64,000 bases of DNA from Saccharomycopsis fibuligera x Saccharomycopsis cf. fibuligera (GCA_001936135.1 CP012820.1:1240001-1304000), one strand, 5' to 3'. Positions 1 through 11,154 are shown, numbered from the stretch's first letter. Notes: generated by a model from the letters alone, not told the origin. Numbers and translations are program-made.

Positions 1-1789
1 TTTATTTCAATCTTGCTTATGTCAGTTACATGCCATTTTGAATGTCGAAGTTAATTTTTTAATGATTTTAGGTGGTTAGTTGATACCATTCTGTAGATAT
101 CTTTGCTTTTGATGTCCAATGTGCGCATGTCAAAATCAGTCAGTGTTTTGGCAAGATTCTCTTCAATGAGTTCGTTGTGTTAACTACAAAATTTATTGAT
201 GGTAAACTTAAAGCTGTTACGGATATATTGCATATTATCCGTTAATAATAATTCTTAGTATATTTTGACCTTTTAGTTTCACAGGCGTTCCCTCATTTGG
301 ACCGTTTTCTTCTTTTTGCAACCAATTATGTATAAAGTTTTATTTGTAGCAACCGTGATGAGATATCCCTTGGCGATACTATAAGAATTGAAAGCATGTT
401 CAATGAAACCACACTGGCCCATAACAACAAAATAAAGACGAACCTCTGAGCGCGAGAAAAGTACGAACTCTTAATTTTTTTTGAACGCAATAACAAAATC
501 ACAAAGTACACCACGGTTGCCTATAGATAATAGCAAAACTACTGGCCATGGCTTGTCATATGTATGTTGAAGTATTTTAACCGAAAATGTTCCTGCATAA
601 AACTATATCTACGGTCATATGATATATCACCTGATTGTCAGTATTACCCTGATCTATATATGTATTTTTTTTCGGTGAAAAATTTTCCTTTTCCTAGGTT
701 TTCTGCATCCAGACGTCTCAAGAAAAAGATGTATGCAAAATGCAAAACTTCGCGTCTTCGTTGATCGAAAAGAGTAATTTTGGTTTGACGCCTTCTTGCC
801 GGTATTGACAGAGCTGTTCTGGGCCCTTTGGCAGGCAGGCTTACAGGATCCCCTGATCATTTTTGCATTTAGGAAATGCGGACGCGAAATAGACAAGGTA
901 GACAGCAATGATTTGCTATACTGTTGATTATGGAGGCTCCGCACCTGATAGTAATTAGGACTGATGAAATCTTTTGTACTGGTTAGCGGCCATTAAATCT
1001 GGAAGGGCTAACATTGGATTGTTTATAGTGAGCTGGCTTCGGTTTTACTTTCCTTGACAAGTTTAAATAAAGATGAAACTCTCTTTTGCTTTTTTTTCTT
1101 ACTCTTTGTTTTCTCTTCAATTTTCTTTGTTTTCTATGCTTTTCTGTTTTATTCTTTTTTTTAAATTTAAACTAAACTAGGAAACAGAATTATTCCGAAA
1201 CATCCATCTCACAATACATTGTATAGACAGTGATACTTTTTGTGATTTGATCACTTGCCTCTTTGTACAGCGCCCCTCACTAAGTTTGAAATTATGCAGT
1301 ACTGCAGCACAAGCTATTCAGATACACAATAGCTTGTGGGCAGGGAAAGGTCATAGAAAAAATTGTGCAACTGTAGTGGCGGCGAAAAATTTAGCATCGC
1401 GGCAGCTGCGCCACCATCCAGCAGAGCGGAAGGTTAGGCAACAGAGTTTCGCACGCTGAATTCTTCCTTGCAAAAGATGTTGCCGAGAGCAGGGATGCTG
1501 GAAAAGACACAACAGCCAAACACAAAGTTCAAATGTAAGATGAGTCTCTAGTACAGCTTATTATGGCTTACAATATTGCACATTAAACGCAGGTGAGGTA
1601 ATAAAGGAATTATTAATTATTAATTTTGAAAAACCCAAATAAGTTGTAGCACCTAACTCTAGTCGAAAAACATACAAAAAATAACAAACGAAAACAAATA
1701 ACAGAATTTTATAACAAAGAGACTATGTCTCTAATCTTTTAATTGGAAAACGAGATTGCAATTTTGGAAAAGAGAGTAGATATCTAAAC
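1..1789. other. Noncoding, downstream of the small GPI-protein gene
   Basis: I see no convincing gene here. Only short open frames (under 100 codons) with no recognisable protein occur on either strand. The stretch is AT-rich with pyrimidine-rich runs near 1080-1160. No tRNA, LTR or long repeat was recognised. The left edge is cut by the window, so it may hold the flank of a gene lying outside. Confidence 0.5.
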
Positions 1790-2053
1790 TTATAACAAGA
1801 TGGCAGCAGCACCAATAGCAGCGGCAACACCCAAGACAGCACCTGGGGCGTTGGCAACACCAGCGTTGGAGGAAGCACCAGAGGAGGAGTTACCGGTGGA
1901 GTTACCGGAAGAAGTACCGTTACCGGAAGCAGTACCGTTAGAGGCAGCAGTACCGTTGGAAGCAGCAGTGCTGTTAGAAGCGGTAGAGTTGACGGCAGCA
2001 GCTTGAGCAGAAGCAATCAAGGTGGCAGCGAACAAAGTCTTGGAGAATTGCAT
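1790..2053 (-). CDS. Small GPI-anchored Ser/Asn/Gly-rich cell-wall protein
   Basis: An 87-residue secreted wall protein. Residues 1-20 (MQFSKTLFAATLIASAQAAA) form a typical signal peptide with a small-residue cleavage site. Residues 21-65 are a run of short repeats of the type NSTA/ASNGTA/GNGT with many N-glycosylation sequons (NST, NGT, NSS). Residues 66-87 give a small-residue omega region followed by a hydrophobic Ala/Val/Ile/Leu tail, as expected for GPI attachment. There is no enzymatic domain, so a structural wall role is inferred. Its size and design recall tiny yeast wall proteins such as Ccw12 or the short YDR524C-B/YCL048W-A type, but I cannot assign orthology. The start is the only ATG giving a signal peptide. 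A TATAAAAG box sits about 125 bp upstream. The antisense frame is open only because the repeats are low-complexity. Confidence 0.8.
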   Translation of the reverse strand: MQFSKTLFAATLIASAQAAAVNSTASNSTAASNGTAASNGTASGNGTSSGNSTGNSSSGASSNAGVANAPGAVLGVAAAIGAAAILL

Positions 2054-2176
2054 TTTTGATTAGTTGTGTGTAAAAGTAATATTAAGATATTGAATTGATC
2101 TGTTCAAGTTCTGATGATGTAGATTTAATAAGAAGGAGAAGAATACGGAAGAAAAAAAACCAGGGCAGACCAACTT

Positions 2177-2184
2177 CTTTTATA
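2177..2184 (-). promoter_or_regulatory. TATA box of the small GPI-protein gene
   Basis: TATAAAAG on the minus strand, about 125 bp upstream of the ATG at 2053. Spacing is normal for a yeast TATA-type promoter of a strongly expressed wall protein. Confidence 0.5.
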
Positions 2185-4999
2185 GCCAAAAATTTTTTCT
2201 TTCGTTTTTGGCCTAGCGCCAGTTCACAGAGCACCGAATTGGGACATCTAGTAGTCAGCGACGGGCTACCGCGACGCACCTGTCCTGCAGTTCACTGGAA
2301 AGCGCATACGCCCACATTTAATATCTGCATTATTATGCCACGGTATGCGGTGTTTGCACATCCGCAGCGGAGGACTATGTGTGTTCAGTGGCGCAAGCAC
2401 AGGACTTCAAGTAACTGTTAGCTAGTACTAAGTAATATTTCTATTGTTTCTTTCGAAGCTAAGATATAGTTCGGCCGGCCCTGTTTCGAATTGGCAGCGA
2501 TTTCTGTGACACTGGCCATAAGGCCGTTATCATTTTAAAAATGGAAAGGAAGCGATGTTTCATGGGAACAAGATGCCAGTGTAATATGCTTAGATTTTTC
2601 GATATATGTTGAAGCTTGCTTTTCCCTAGCCACAGCCCAGGTACCAGCTATGTGGCATGTGCGGTAGCGTTATTTTTTAGGCTAGCCAACACTACGGGAA
2701 CTGCAGTGTGTGTCTAGTTTGGGCTACGCCAAAACTGGCAGCGCGCAAATCCTAATTTACAAAGATACTGCTAAACCGCGACAGAGCGATAATACTAAAA
2801 AGTCGTGAAAAAAGAATCAACAGACGAGAACTACGGAAAACTTTTTCTGCGGATTTTGTGTTTGTTTTTCAATCTTCATTCTTTTGTCGTCTCTCTTCAC
2901 TTCGCAACAATTGTTCTGCCTGAAACCTCGTAATGATCTATAATAAAAAAAAAATATCGCGAAGTACTTGCACAGTGTTAATCAGCCCGACTGATAGGCC
3001 CGAAGCTGGGCGACACAGTGGCAAACAATGCTGCATAGTGTTGAGAGGATTGTTTCTTGGAAACGCGTGCGTAGTTTGTGAAGCGCGACTGCTCAAAAGA
3101 TCAGTAATTGATTAATAAGTTTACACGGTGATGAACGCCTGGCAACTGGCTGGACACGGTGCGAGGCCGACTAGGAGAAAATTGCGCTGCCCGTGAGTCG
3201 TTTTGCAACGAGTTTAAAGTAGCTAAGCACATTGTTAAGCGACCGCAGGTGAGGGCCATTGTGGCCACAACAATAAGGCCAATAGCGTACTTCTAAGGAG
3301 GCTAGGCGTGCCCTATTATTGTTGCACTTATCATTAGATCATATTACCAAATTTGGTACTATGGTGTTGAAATTTATTCTTGGTATTGTATCAGGGACAA
3401 TCACGCTGCCGTTTGCGTTCCTGACTCATAAGCCAGTAGTACCTGAATCTTCATCTGAGGTATCTACAGACAGTATAGCGATACCACAGTTGCTATCTTA
3501 GCGATGCGACATTGTAGATATAACGCTGAGAATGATGCCATTATAAAATGTATTCATTACTTTATCTATTGTGTGTTTTACATCTACAAGTTTTTAAATT
3601 CAATCTCCGGTTTGTGTTTCTTTTTCTCTTTGTACAGTCGATAGGGTTTCCCAAACTGACAAAACAGAAAGTTAAAAAACCAGATACACCATGCTACCGC
3701 AAACTATATATGGTATCCATAGTGGAGCCAAACGGAAATACTATCGACTCGAAATATGTAGGGTCTCCTCCTTGGAAAACCGGTTGGCAGTTTGGACCAT
3801 AAAACGCAATACTTAAAGATGTCACGGTTTTGCGCAACAGCCGCTCCTGTTAACACAAATCATGAAAATAGTACCGAAATCAACGCTTTGTCAATATAAA
3901 AATTTAAAGGCAAAGCATAAAAAAGCGAGCTTTGTCCATTTCGCACTCCACGCCGTATACTGTGGTTACCGTCGTTGAAATGATTGACACCAAAACACTC
4001 AAGCTACGCTGAAAAGAGCCAAAAGCAGCAGGAAGTTTACGTTTTGGCCCCCAATTGAGATTCCTAATGTACCAGGCCCGGCTCGCTGAAGAGACAGCCA
4101 CGCTATTTGAAGATCAAACAAAACGCTCCGCATGGTAGCTAGTATGGCTTAGCCACACTACGATTTCTCCGGCTAGACTTTTTCTGAGACACTTTGGCAA
4201 AAATATTCGGCGGCCGCAGCCGCAGATATCGCTAAGCATCACCAATTGCTCTCAGCCTCCGCTACTTTTTTCTCAATATTCGATTACTTTATATATTATA
4301 TCAGCACATAAGTCAGATGACCAAGGTCACATGCCTCTATTTTGAGCTCTGGTGCAGTATTTAGCTCTTGACACACCCTCTGTTTCCCCTATGGGAGAGG
4401 TCGAAAATTAAAGGGGTGTAAGTGACCGCCAGCCACTCAATTTGGACATCCAGCATTAATGCTTGTGCAAGCCTTTCTATTATTTTTTACTGGGACTGCT
4501 GCTGCCTTCACTACTACCAATCAAGGAAAGTGTCCCTGTTTTTGTTAACTTGGCCAGCGTTGAATTTCAAGTTGTACTTGTGCTCATACTTATAATTACA
4601 CTCTAAGTTCTTATCGTTTCCTCTCGCTCTTCCTTCAGAGAAGCATTGTGCTATCTTGTCTCTCTTTTTGGTTTATATCCATCATCTACATTGTCAGGTC
4701 CCACATCCATCCTCCTCGTGTTGTTTCTCCGCGCTTAAATAAGCATATTTTTACTCAGCTCAGTTGTCTTTGCTTGCCGCCAAAGGCATTTCTCAAACCA
4801 GCCAACTTCTATACTTAATTGCTTCTCATAATCCTTAGGGCAAAAATCGTCCTCAGAAAGCTGCTGTTTTTTTGCTTTTTTCTTCTGTCCATTCAATAGA
4901 TAACAGGATTTAACAATACTTTTGCAACTTCCAGCCTCACAACAAACCAAAGCTAATGAAATTGAAAACTAAATAGAAAAACCAATACTCTTATATAAA
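2185..4999. other. 2.8 kb intergenic region upstream of both the GPI protein and AMN1
   Basis: This is a divergent spacer: the GPI-protein gene reads left and AMN1 reads right. It is long for a yeast promoter pair. I see no long open frame. The only gene-like signal is a possible two-exon small protein at 3361-3802, listed separately. The region contains a CDEI-like GTCACATG at 4326 with no AT-rich partner, so no centromere is called. The rest is unremarkable. Confidence 0.5.
3361..3802 (+). CDS. Possible two-exon small membrane protein (speculative)
   Basis: Not recognised, offered as a hypothesis. Exon 1 (3361-3459) starts at an ATG and encodes 33 residues with a hydrophobic stretch, beginning MVLKFILGIVSGTITL. 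It ends at GAG before a GTATCT donor. A strong pyrimidine tract runs into TACAG at 3637, and exon 2 (3638-3802) is open in the matching phase 0 for 54 residues ending WKTGWQFGP. Together they make about 87 residues: one membrane segment plus a basic soluble tail. Against it: the donor is not the usual GTATGT, no TACTAAC branch point is present, and I know no homologue. It could be chance. Confidence 0.2.
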
Positions 5000-7837
5000 A
5001 TGGGATCCGTCCAGAATGACACCACAAATAGCAGCAACAGACCTAGCCGCTCAACTTCTATCTCAAATTTGAAAAGATCTTTGTCCAAATCATCTTCTAT
5101 AAGCAGTCTCAAGTCAATGCTAAAAAACCCGTTTCAAATAAACAATGACAGCAACGACGAAATTGTTGAATATATTGAAAATGGCAATAGAAATGGCAAT
5201 CAGCCATTATCAACCAAAAGAAGAAAAACTCAGTTATTGAGTGAATTGTCGTCTAAAAGGAAGAAATTTTTCAAGTTGCTCAAGACAAACAATAACAGCA
5301 GCTCTGTAAGACCATCATCTGTCCCCACATCTTCATCAACAGTACTTGAGCAGCATAACAAATCTAAAAGACAGTCTCAGACTAACAATATCCATAGAAA
5401 GCATAGAAATGACAACTCTACAATGAACATAGGTAATCTGTACCCTAGCATCACGAGCCGAATCATGACCACCGCCAGTAGCGTGGCTCCTCCTGGCTGT
5501 AGTGACAATTACCAGAATTTGCAAAACTTGGACAATAAAGTGTATAGAAAAAGCAGAGTAGGTGTCAATAAGTTTCGCACTATCAACGAAGAAAACATTG
5601 ACCAATATGCCAGCCATATCCCTCCCTTCAACTCATGTTTTGATTTTAACCCTGATACCGATAATCAGTTAATCAATCATAGTTCAGGAAATTTGGCTCA
5701 TCAGACACCACAAAGAGCCGCTGATGACCTTTCAAACAAGCCACCACCAACAAGTATCTCAAATGCATTTACTTCCTTACTGGAACAAAATAAAAACAGT
5801 TCCTTGGTAACGTCTAAAGGATATTATAACCTTTCTGAAATCATGAATAGATCACCAACTGGCTTCGAGCAAGAAGAGCCAGCACAGGACGATCAAGATG
5901 CGACCATGGTAGACAGCCCCTCTAACAGTACTTTTGTTAAAAAGTCTGCTTCTTCTGGTGTCCCTTATAGCACAACATTGGGGAATACTTCAACCCCTGG
6001 AGGGAATAGTTATATGAATGATAGTGATACATTGATTGAAGATGAGTACAGCACATCCAATGTATTAGGTGATATTTGTACCATGCAAAGTCAGCATGAA
6101 AAAGTTTTGGATCCTGAAAGTTATTTAGACTACTTCAAAAACACTATTGAACCCATTCATAATCACCAAAGTAAAGATACTTTGACCAATCAATGCTATA
6201 AGAAAAAAGACGTCACTCGACAACAACAGCAGCAACAGCAGCAGCCAGACGTGGGTCACATTACCAAAAAGCTCTCAATGACAAGCATACATGATGCTAA
6301 GTTGCCCGCAACACTTAAAGCTTCGCTAGCGCCAAAGCGTCCTGCTCCGCCTTTACCGAGCCTTAGTCAAAGTATAGTTAGCAGTAGAAACCGCCACAGA
6401 AACAAGCTCTCAATATTTGAGTTACCGGAAATTCTCGAAAGAATATTATCATTTGTTGAAAATGACCAAATCTTGCCAGTTGAAAAGACCCCAATACGCA
6501 GAAAACCTTTATCTTTTGAGCATGCGAAATTAATCTATAAAAATGAGGCAGTTGCTAAAGCAGTGTGGAATAGCTCAACTAACAATGAGGATAATGACAA
6601 GCTAAATGAATTGATTTTGGCCAATTATTTGAAGAATGAAAAGGAAGCGGGGCAACGCTTGGATATATCTAATATTACTGAAAAAAACAATGTTCAAAGT
6701 GGTTTCTATGTCAACAATGCAATCAATCAAAGCATAAAAAATCTCCAGAATATCAAAGTAATTAACAAGACAATGTACAATTGCTTGTTTGTCAACAAAT
6801 TGTGGCATAAAATTGCTGAAAAAATAATTTTCAGAAAGCTTTTTTTTAACAACGATAATAGTTTCCAAAAATTGGTCTCAAAAATTAAGAACGACGGTCA
6901 TAATATTACTTTCAAGAACAACTTTAAAATTGCGTCCACTAATGTTCTTCTTTTACACAAATTGAAAAACGTCACTCAAGACCAAATCAATATGTTGTCC
7001 AACTATATCATTGCCAACGGTAACAAGCTAGAATGGATAGAAATGTACATCTGTCCGACAATTTCTCCACCAATTTCCTTATTTACCTCAAACAATCTTT
7101 CACAAACAGGACCTCTCCTGTTAAAGAAATTGATTTTAGCGGGATCCAACTCAAAAAAAATCAACAATTTTTTTTTGAAAATTGTAGCAAGCAACTGTCC
7201 AAATTTGGAGAAGATAGATTTGCGCTCATGCGAATACTTCACTGATGACGGACTCATCGAAATCTCTAAAAATTGTCACAAGCTATCATATCTTAACATT
7301 GGCAGATTTAAAAACTGTGACAAGATAACAGACGCTTCAGTATGCTCTGTGATTAAGAACTGTGAAAACTTGAAAACATTGGGCTGTGCCGGGTGTTTTA
7401 TTACAGACAATACTATTTGGGCATTAGCCAATTATCAGAACCATAGTATTGAAAAGTTGTCCTTGAATAATTGTTTCAGACTCACCAACAATTCTATTCC
7501 TAAGGTTTTCGAAAGAAATTATTTGGAAAATCTACAAGTGTTAGAAATTCGAAATGTTACAAATATTAGTGACTTCAAGTCAATCATTGAATTCAAAAAA
7601 CGTAAATTTAATCAAGGCGAAATCTTTTTGGTTGAAAATTGCGAAATTTTGGAAAAAAGAATGATGGAGCAAGAGTTTCAAATGAACTTGAAAATTTCCA
7701 AGAGAATGTTGAGTGACATAACTGTTTGGTGTGATGATTCTAATGATGGAGATGTGGATTTTCAATCGTTTATTCAGCAAAAGCAATATGAACGTGCTTG
7801 TGCACATAGTAATAACAAAAGTCTCATATATCAGTGA
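5000..7837 (+). CDS. AMN1: Amn1-like antagonist of mitotic exit, leucine-rich repeats
   Basis: Ortholog of yeast Amn1. That protein blocks mitotic exit by binding the GTPase Tem1 and also controls mother-daughter separation through turnover of Ace2. It is 945 residues, against 549 in S. cerevisiae. Residues 1 to about 460 are disordered and Ser/Asn-rich, with a polyglutamine run near 408-415. From about 470 the sequence follows Amn1: FELPEILERIL resembles the Amn1 segment FEIPEIVENII, then an RRKP-SFEHAKLIYKNE block matches Amn1's RRNP-SYEHSLLMYKDE. A cluster of leucine-rich repeats of the LDLRSCEYFTDDGL type follows at about 690-890. The end (SDITVWCDDSND) also matches Amn1. The start is the first ATG, just after TATATAAAA. 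The extra 400 residues lie in the N-terminal arm and may carry regulatory phosphosites, which is inference. Confidence 0.88.
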   Translation: MGSVQNDTTNSSNRPSRSTSISNLKRSLSKSSSISSLKSMLKNPFQINNDSNDEIVEYIENGNRNGNQPLSTKRRKTQLLSELSSKRKKFFKLLKTNNNSSSVRPSSVPTSSSTVLEQHNKSKRQSQTNNIHRKHRNDNSTMNIGNLYPSITSRIMTTASSVAPPGCSDNYQNLQNLDNKVYRKSRVGVNKFRTINEENIDQYASHIPPFNSCFDFNPDTDNQLINHSSGNLAHQTPQRAADDLSNKPPPTSISNAFTSLLEQNKNSSLVTSKGYYNLSEIMNRSPTGFEQEEPAQDDQDATMVDSPSNSTFVKKSASSGVPYSTTLGNTSTPGGNSYMNDSDTLIEDEYSTSNVLGDICTMQSQHEKVLDPESYLDYFKNTIEPIHNHQSKDTLTNQCYKKKDVTRQQQQQQQQPDVGHITKKLSMTSIHDAKLPATLKASLAPKRPAPPLPSLSQSIVSSRNRHRNKLSIFELPEILERILSFVENDQILPVEKTPIRRKPLSFEHAKLIYKNEAVAKAVWNSSTNNEDNDKLNELILANYLKNEKEAGQRLDISNITEKNNVQSGFYVNNAINQSIKNLQNIKVINKTMYNCLFVNKLWHKIAEKIIFRKLFFNNDNSFQKLVSKIKNDGHNITFKNNFKIASTNVLLLHKLKNVTQDQINMLSNYIIANGNKLEWIEMYICPTISPPISLFTSNNLSQTGPLLLKKLILAGSNSKKINNFFLKIVASNCPNLEKIDLRSCEYFTDDGLIEISKNCHKLSYLNIGRFKNCDKITDASVCSVIKNCENLKTLGCAGCFITDNTIWALANYQNHSIEKLSLNNCFRLTNNSIPKVFERNYLENLQVLEIRNVTNISDFKSIIEFKKRKFNQGEIFLVENCEILEKRMMEQEFQMNLKISKRMLSDITVWCDDSNDGDVDFQSFIQQKQYERACAHSNNKSLIYQ

Positions 7838-9742
7838 AATTCAATATGCATTGGTCAATGAGCATGTAACAATATAATAGCATTATTTAAACCAGCGAGT
7901 CTTCAAAAAAACTAGCTTTTTTGTTTTACTTTCAAGACACAAACAATTTTTTTCAGGAAAAATAACCGATAACTTTTATTTAATTACTTATTTGCATTTG
8001 CGCAATCCTTTTCTTTTTGCCTTTAAGTCAAGAACATTCAAGAAGGCAAAAGTGTTTTAATTGTATTAATACTATAATTTTTTTATTATTCATAATAACA
8101 TTATTTACAACTTCTTTTTACTTCTTCTGACTTTTTTCCTTTAGCATTAACCTATAACTTTACATTGCATACTATTTCTCCTGTCAATTTTAACAATTTT
8201 ACGAATGTTTGCATCAGCTTTACCTTGGTCACATATTAACCATTGTAAGAAGGAAACGTTCAAATCAAAAGCTGCCATTCGTTTTTGTTAACCTGTCCCG
8301 TGACATCAGCCAATGAATTATCACTATAAAGAATCATGTCTTATGATAAAAAAAATTTTGATATTTGCTTGATGCCAGTAATAATGAGGATTTTTTGTTT
8401 TCGAAATGCATCGGAAACATTACTTAATCTTCCAAATATAGTGTACTCAATTAATGAACAGCTATTTGTTAGCTATAGTTGTTCACGCTCCATACAAACC
8501 ACATTGTACCGTACCGTACCGTACCGTACCGTATACCACAAGGATAGGAAAACCGCCCCCTTCCGATTTCTGTGATTAGGGTACGGATGTCAACCGTTTT
8601 ACCGGATTATGATGAAGGATTGGCGCCAGAAAACCGCAAACAGAAACTCATCCGGACTGTTCCGCGCACACCAAGTCTAGAGCCTTTATCCCCGGGCTTT
8701 GTAAAGTTTATTAGTAGACATGGTCTAGAGGCTCGGATCGAGCTCAATAATTAGGAAGTTTACATACCGGCCCCGGTCGGGGAAAATAAAAAAGGGAAAA
8801 AATTATCCAACAAAGAAGACACAGAATTGTGCGGCATGTACGAGAGCATAAGAAATGAAAAACTCATAAAGCATAACCAAGCATAAGGAACATACGAGGT
8901 TTTAAGGGTGTATGCGTCAGCGGCAGCGGGTAGCACGCCTGAATACTTTACGCTACTATAGGTCGCTGCACAGTTTCATTTTTTTTCCCAATCCCTGTTA
9001 ATTCGATTGAATCTCAACTGAAATGGATGGTTTCGTTGTGTAGAGCCCCATGGGATTATTAGGTTACTGATATGGGAAATCTTGTGTATAGTATTTTTTG
9101 AGCACATTGAGAATGTCTTAATATTTATATCTTTGTAAATGCTTCAATTTTAATTTCTTTTGACAGCGCAAGCCAAAAAGGAGCATATGTTGACAAAAAT
9201 TATGGTAAAACTGCTCTGGTAGAGTTTTGTTAATACAAGAGATTAAACAAGCTTAAAGCCATCTGTGTTAAAAATATAAGACACGCCTGTTTGAAAGAAG
9301 CTAGATCTAAATTGTAAGAAGTACCAAGATTGGGGAAACGGCAGAAGTGACAGTCAAAATCTGGGCAGCGATGAGATGGATTAGATAATAATGATTCTCT
9401 AGAGATCAAAAGATAAATTTGACAGGAATTATCTATCTCCTCACTTTTGCTATGGTGTAAACTAAAAATACATTTTAATTGAGTTTCATTTCGTTTGAAT
9501 TGAAATAATTAAACTAGAACATAGCGGTATATGCAAGGAGAACCAAAAAGAATAGAAATAAATAATTGACATAACCGTTAACAAATTATAGACAAAGAGA
9601 TTGAAATTAAAAAGGATATAAAAAAAAATTAACAAATGGACAAAAAGCAATAACACGATAAAAAAAAAAATTCAACAGAAAACAAACTATAGCAATAAAA
9701 ACATCTCTTTTTAATCTAAAATCGACCTTTTTAATATACTTT
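7838..9742. other. 1.9 kb tail-to-tail spacer between AMN1 and FTR1
   Basis: Both flanking genes end here, so only terminators would be expected, yet the spacer is 1.9 kb. It contains a (GTACC)n tandem repeat at 8506-8533, a more GC-rich patch at about 8560-8790 with a 55-codon open frame (8587-8754), and AT-rich sequence on both sides. I cannot name a gene or RNA in it. Confidence 0.5.
8506..8533. repeat. (GTACC)5 pentanucleotide tandem repeat
   Basis: Five perfect GTACC units plus a partial one. Each junction contains a palindromic GTAC. It sits at the left edge of a GC-richer patch in the AMN1-FTR1 spacer. Confidence 0.9.
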
Positions 9743-10951
9743 CTAATGAGCGGCAGCTGGAGCAGCTGGAGCAGCAGAAACAGCAGCTGGAGCCTTTTCT
9801 GCAATTTCTTCATCATCATCAAAAATTCTCTCACCCTTGTCATTGTATCTAACTTTTTCAGCCTTCTTGAACAATTCGTCGACTTCAGCTTGGGTCATTT
9901 CAGCTTGTTCCTTCTTACCCTTCTTCAAGTGGAACATTGGGTTCAAGTCTCTCATCTTCAAGTTCTTGCAGAAAGGCAAGTGGCCTCTCTTTTCTTCAAA
10001 CAACATCAATCCTAAGATGCTGATAATAACAATCCAGTAAATGTTGTAACAGATAACAGAACTGTAGTAACCAGTGTTTTGCCATCCCAAAATAGCATTG
10101 AAGATATCCCAACCGTTGTCAAGTTCTGGATTACAGCAGTTAACGTGGTAAACAGTCTTGGTAATATCGTAGGAACCTGGACCATCACCGGATTCAGAAG
10201 CATCACCACCAGTGGCAGTGTTGAATTGGTAATTGTCAAAGTACCAAGCAGCTCTGGAGAACAAACCAGCAGAAATCAAGTAAAGAATACCAGTAGAGAA
10301 GATCAAGAAAAATTGCATGGAAGAAGAAGCACCGAAGTAGAACAAAAGCAAACCAACAGCAATACCGGCAATCAAACCACAGAAAACAGGCAATGGGAAA
10401 CCGGTAGCCTTGTTAGATCCAGTTTGAACCAAACCGACACCACCAACAAACACAACAGCTTCCAAACCTTCTCTAAGACAGGTGATAAATGGCAAAATGA
10501 ACATAACATATTTTTTGGAGTAGTGACCCAAGTTTAAGAATGACTTACTCTTTGGCTTGGCAACCAAAGCCTTAGCCAACTTTATTCTCCATTTTTCTTG
10601 CATCTTTGGAATTCTCAACATTGGGATACCCATCAAAGAGATAATAATAGTGGCAAGTAAACAGAAAATACCTTCCCACAAATCTTCGGAGGAAGACCAG
10701 ATATCTCTACCCAAAGTGTAGAAAGTACCAATGAAGGCACCCCCGATGACCAAACAGACGAAGACACCAAGGAACATACCAAGCCAGACTTGTTTTCTCA
10801 AACTCTTGTAGACTTTACGATCAGCACCAGGTTGATCGAAAGATCTTTTCAAGAAAGCCAACAACACCGAACAAACGATGATGGCTTCTAAGGATTCTCT
10901 AAAGACGATGAAGAAGACTTCAACGTTGAAGACATCTCTGCCGCCAGCCAT
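9743..10951 (-). CDS. FTR1: High-affinity iron permease Ftr1
   Basis: Plasma-membrane permease that takes up Fe3+ produced by a partner multicopper oxidase (Fet3). It is 402 residues, close to 404 in S. cerevisiae Ftr1, and shorter than the vacuolar Fth1. The two signature iron-binding motifs are present: RESLE at residues 18-22 in the first membrane helix and REGLE at about residue 158. About seven hydrophobic helices are visible. The segment YHVNCCNPELDNGWDIFNA-LGWQNTGY matches Ftr1 almost residue for residue. The C-terminal tail is charged, then Ala/Pro-rich (APAAVSAAPAAPAAAH). Codon use is strongly biased (GGT, TTG, AGA, CCA), as in highly expressed genes. No FET3 partner lies in this window, whereas in many other fungi the two genes are adjacent. 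A TATA box lies about 195 bp upstream. Confidence 0.95.
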   Translation of the reverse strand: MAGGRDVFNVEVFFIVFRESLEAIIVCSVLLAFLKRSFDQPGADRKVYKSLRKQVWLGMFLGVFVCLVIGGAFIGTFYTLGRDIWSSSEDLWEGIFCLLATIIISLMGIPMLRIPKMQEKWRIKLAKALVAKPKSKSFLNLGHYSKKYVMFILPFITCLREGLEAVVFVGGVGLVQTGSNKATGFPLPVFCGLIAGIAVGLLLFYFGASSSMQFFLIFSTGILYLISAGLFSRAAWYFDNYQFNTATGGDASESGDGPGSYDITKTVYHVNCCNPELDNGWDIFNAILGWQNTGYYSSVICYNIYWIVIISILGLMLFEEKRGHLPFCKNLKMRDLNPMFHLKKGKKEQAEMTQAEVDELFKKAEKVRYNDKGERIFDDDEEIAEKAPAAVSAAPAAPAAAH

Positions 10952-11144
10952 TTTGAATTAATTGAGTGACGATGACTATTCTTGTGAAGCAGGGAAAACT
11001 GATAACTGATCGATAATGAAACAAGATCTTTCAGTTAGCTGTGCGCAAATATAGCCGGAGATGGTTGAGATAAAACGAGAGTAGCCAAGAGAGCAAATTT
11101 AACCAGAAACAAAAAACCTCGAAGAATACAAAGAAAGGGATACT

Positions 11145-11154
11145 TATATATATA
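11145..11154 (-). promoter_or_regulatory. TATA element of FTR1
   Basis: TATATATATA about 195 bp upstream of the FTR1 ATG. No GGGTG/CACCC core of the Aft1 iron-regulon site was seen in about 900 bp upstream. GATAA-type motifs occur close to the start, near 10998-11020. Regulation by iron is therefore expected from the family but not shown by this sequence. Confidence 0.4.

Noticed and set aside
4326-4333. CDEI-like GTCACATG as a centromere element
   Set aside because: The flanks are not AT-rich, and no CDEIII-like TGTTT...CCGAA sequence lies within 200 bp. ATCACATG at 50497 fails in the same way.
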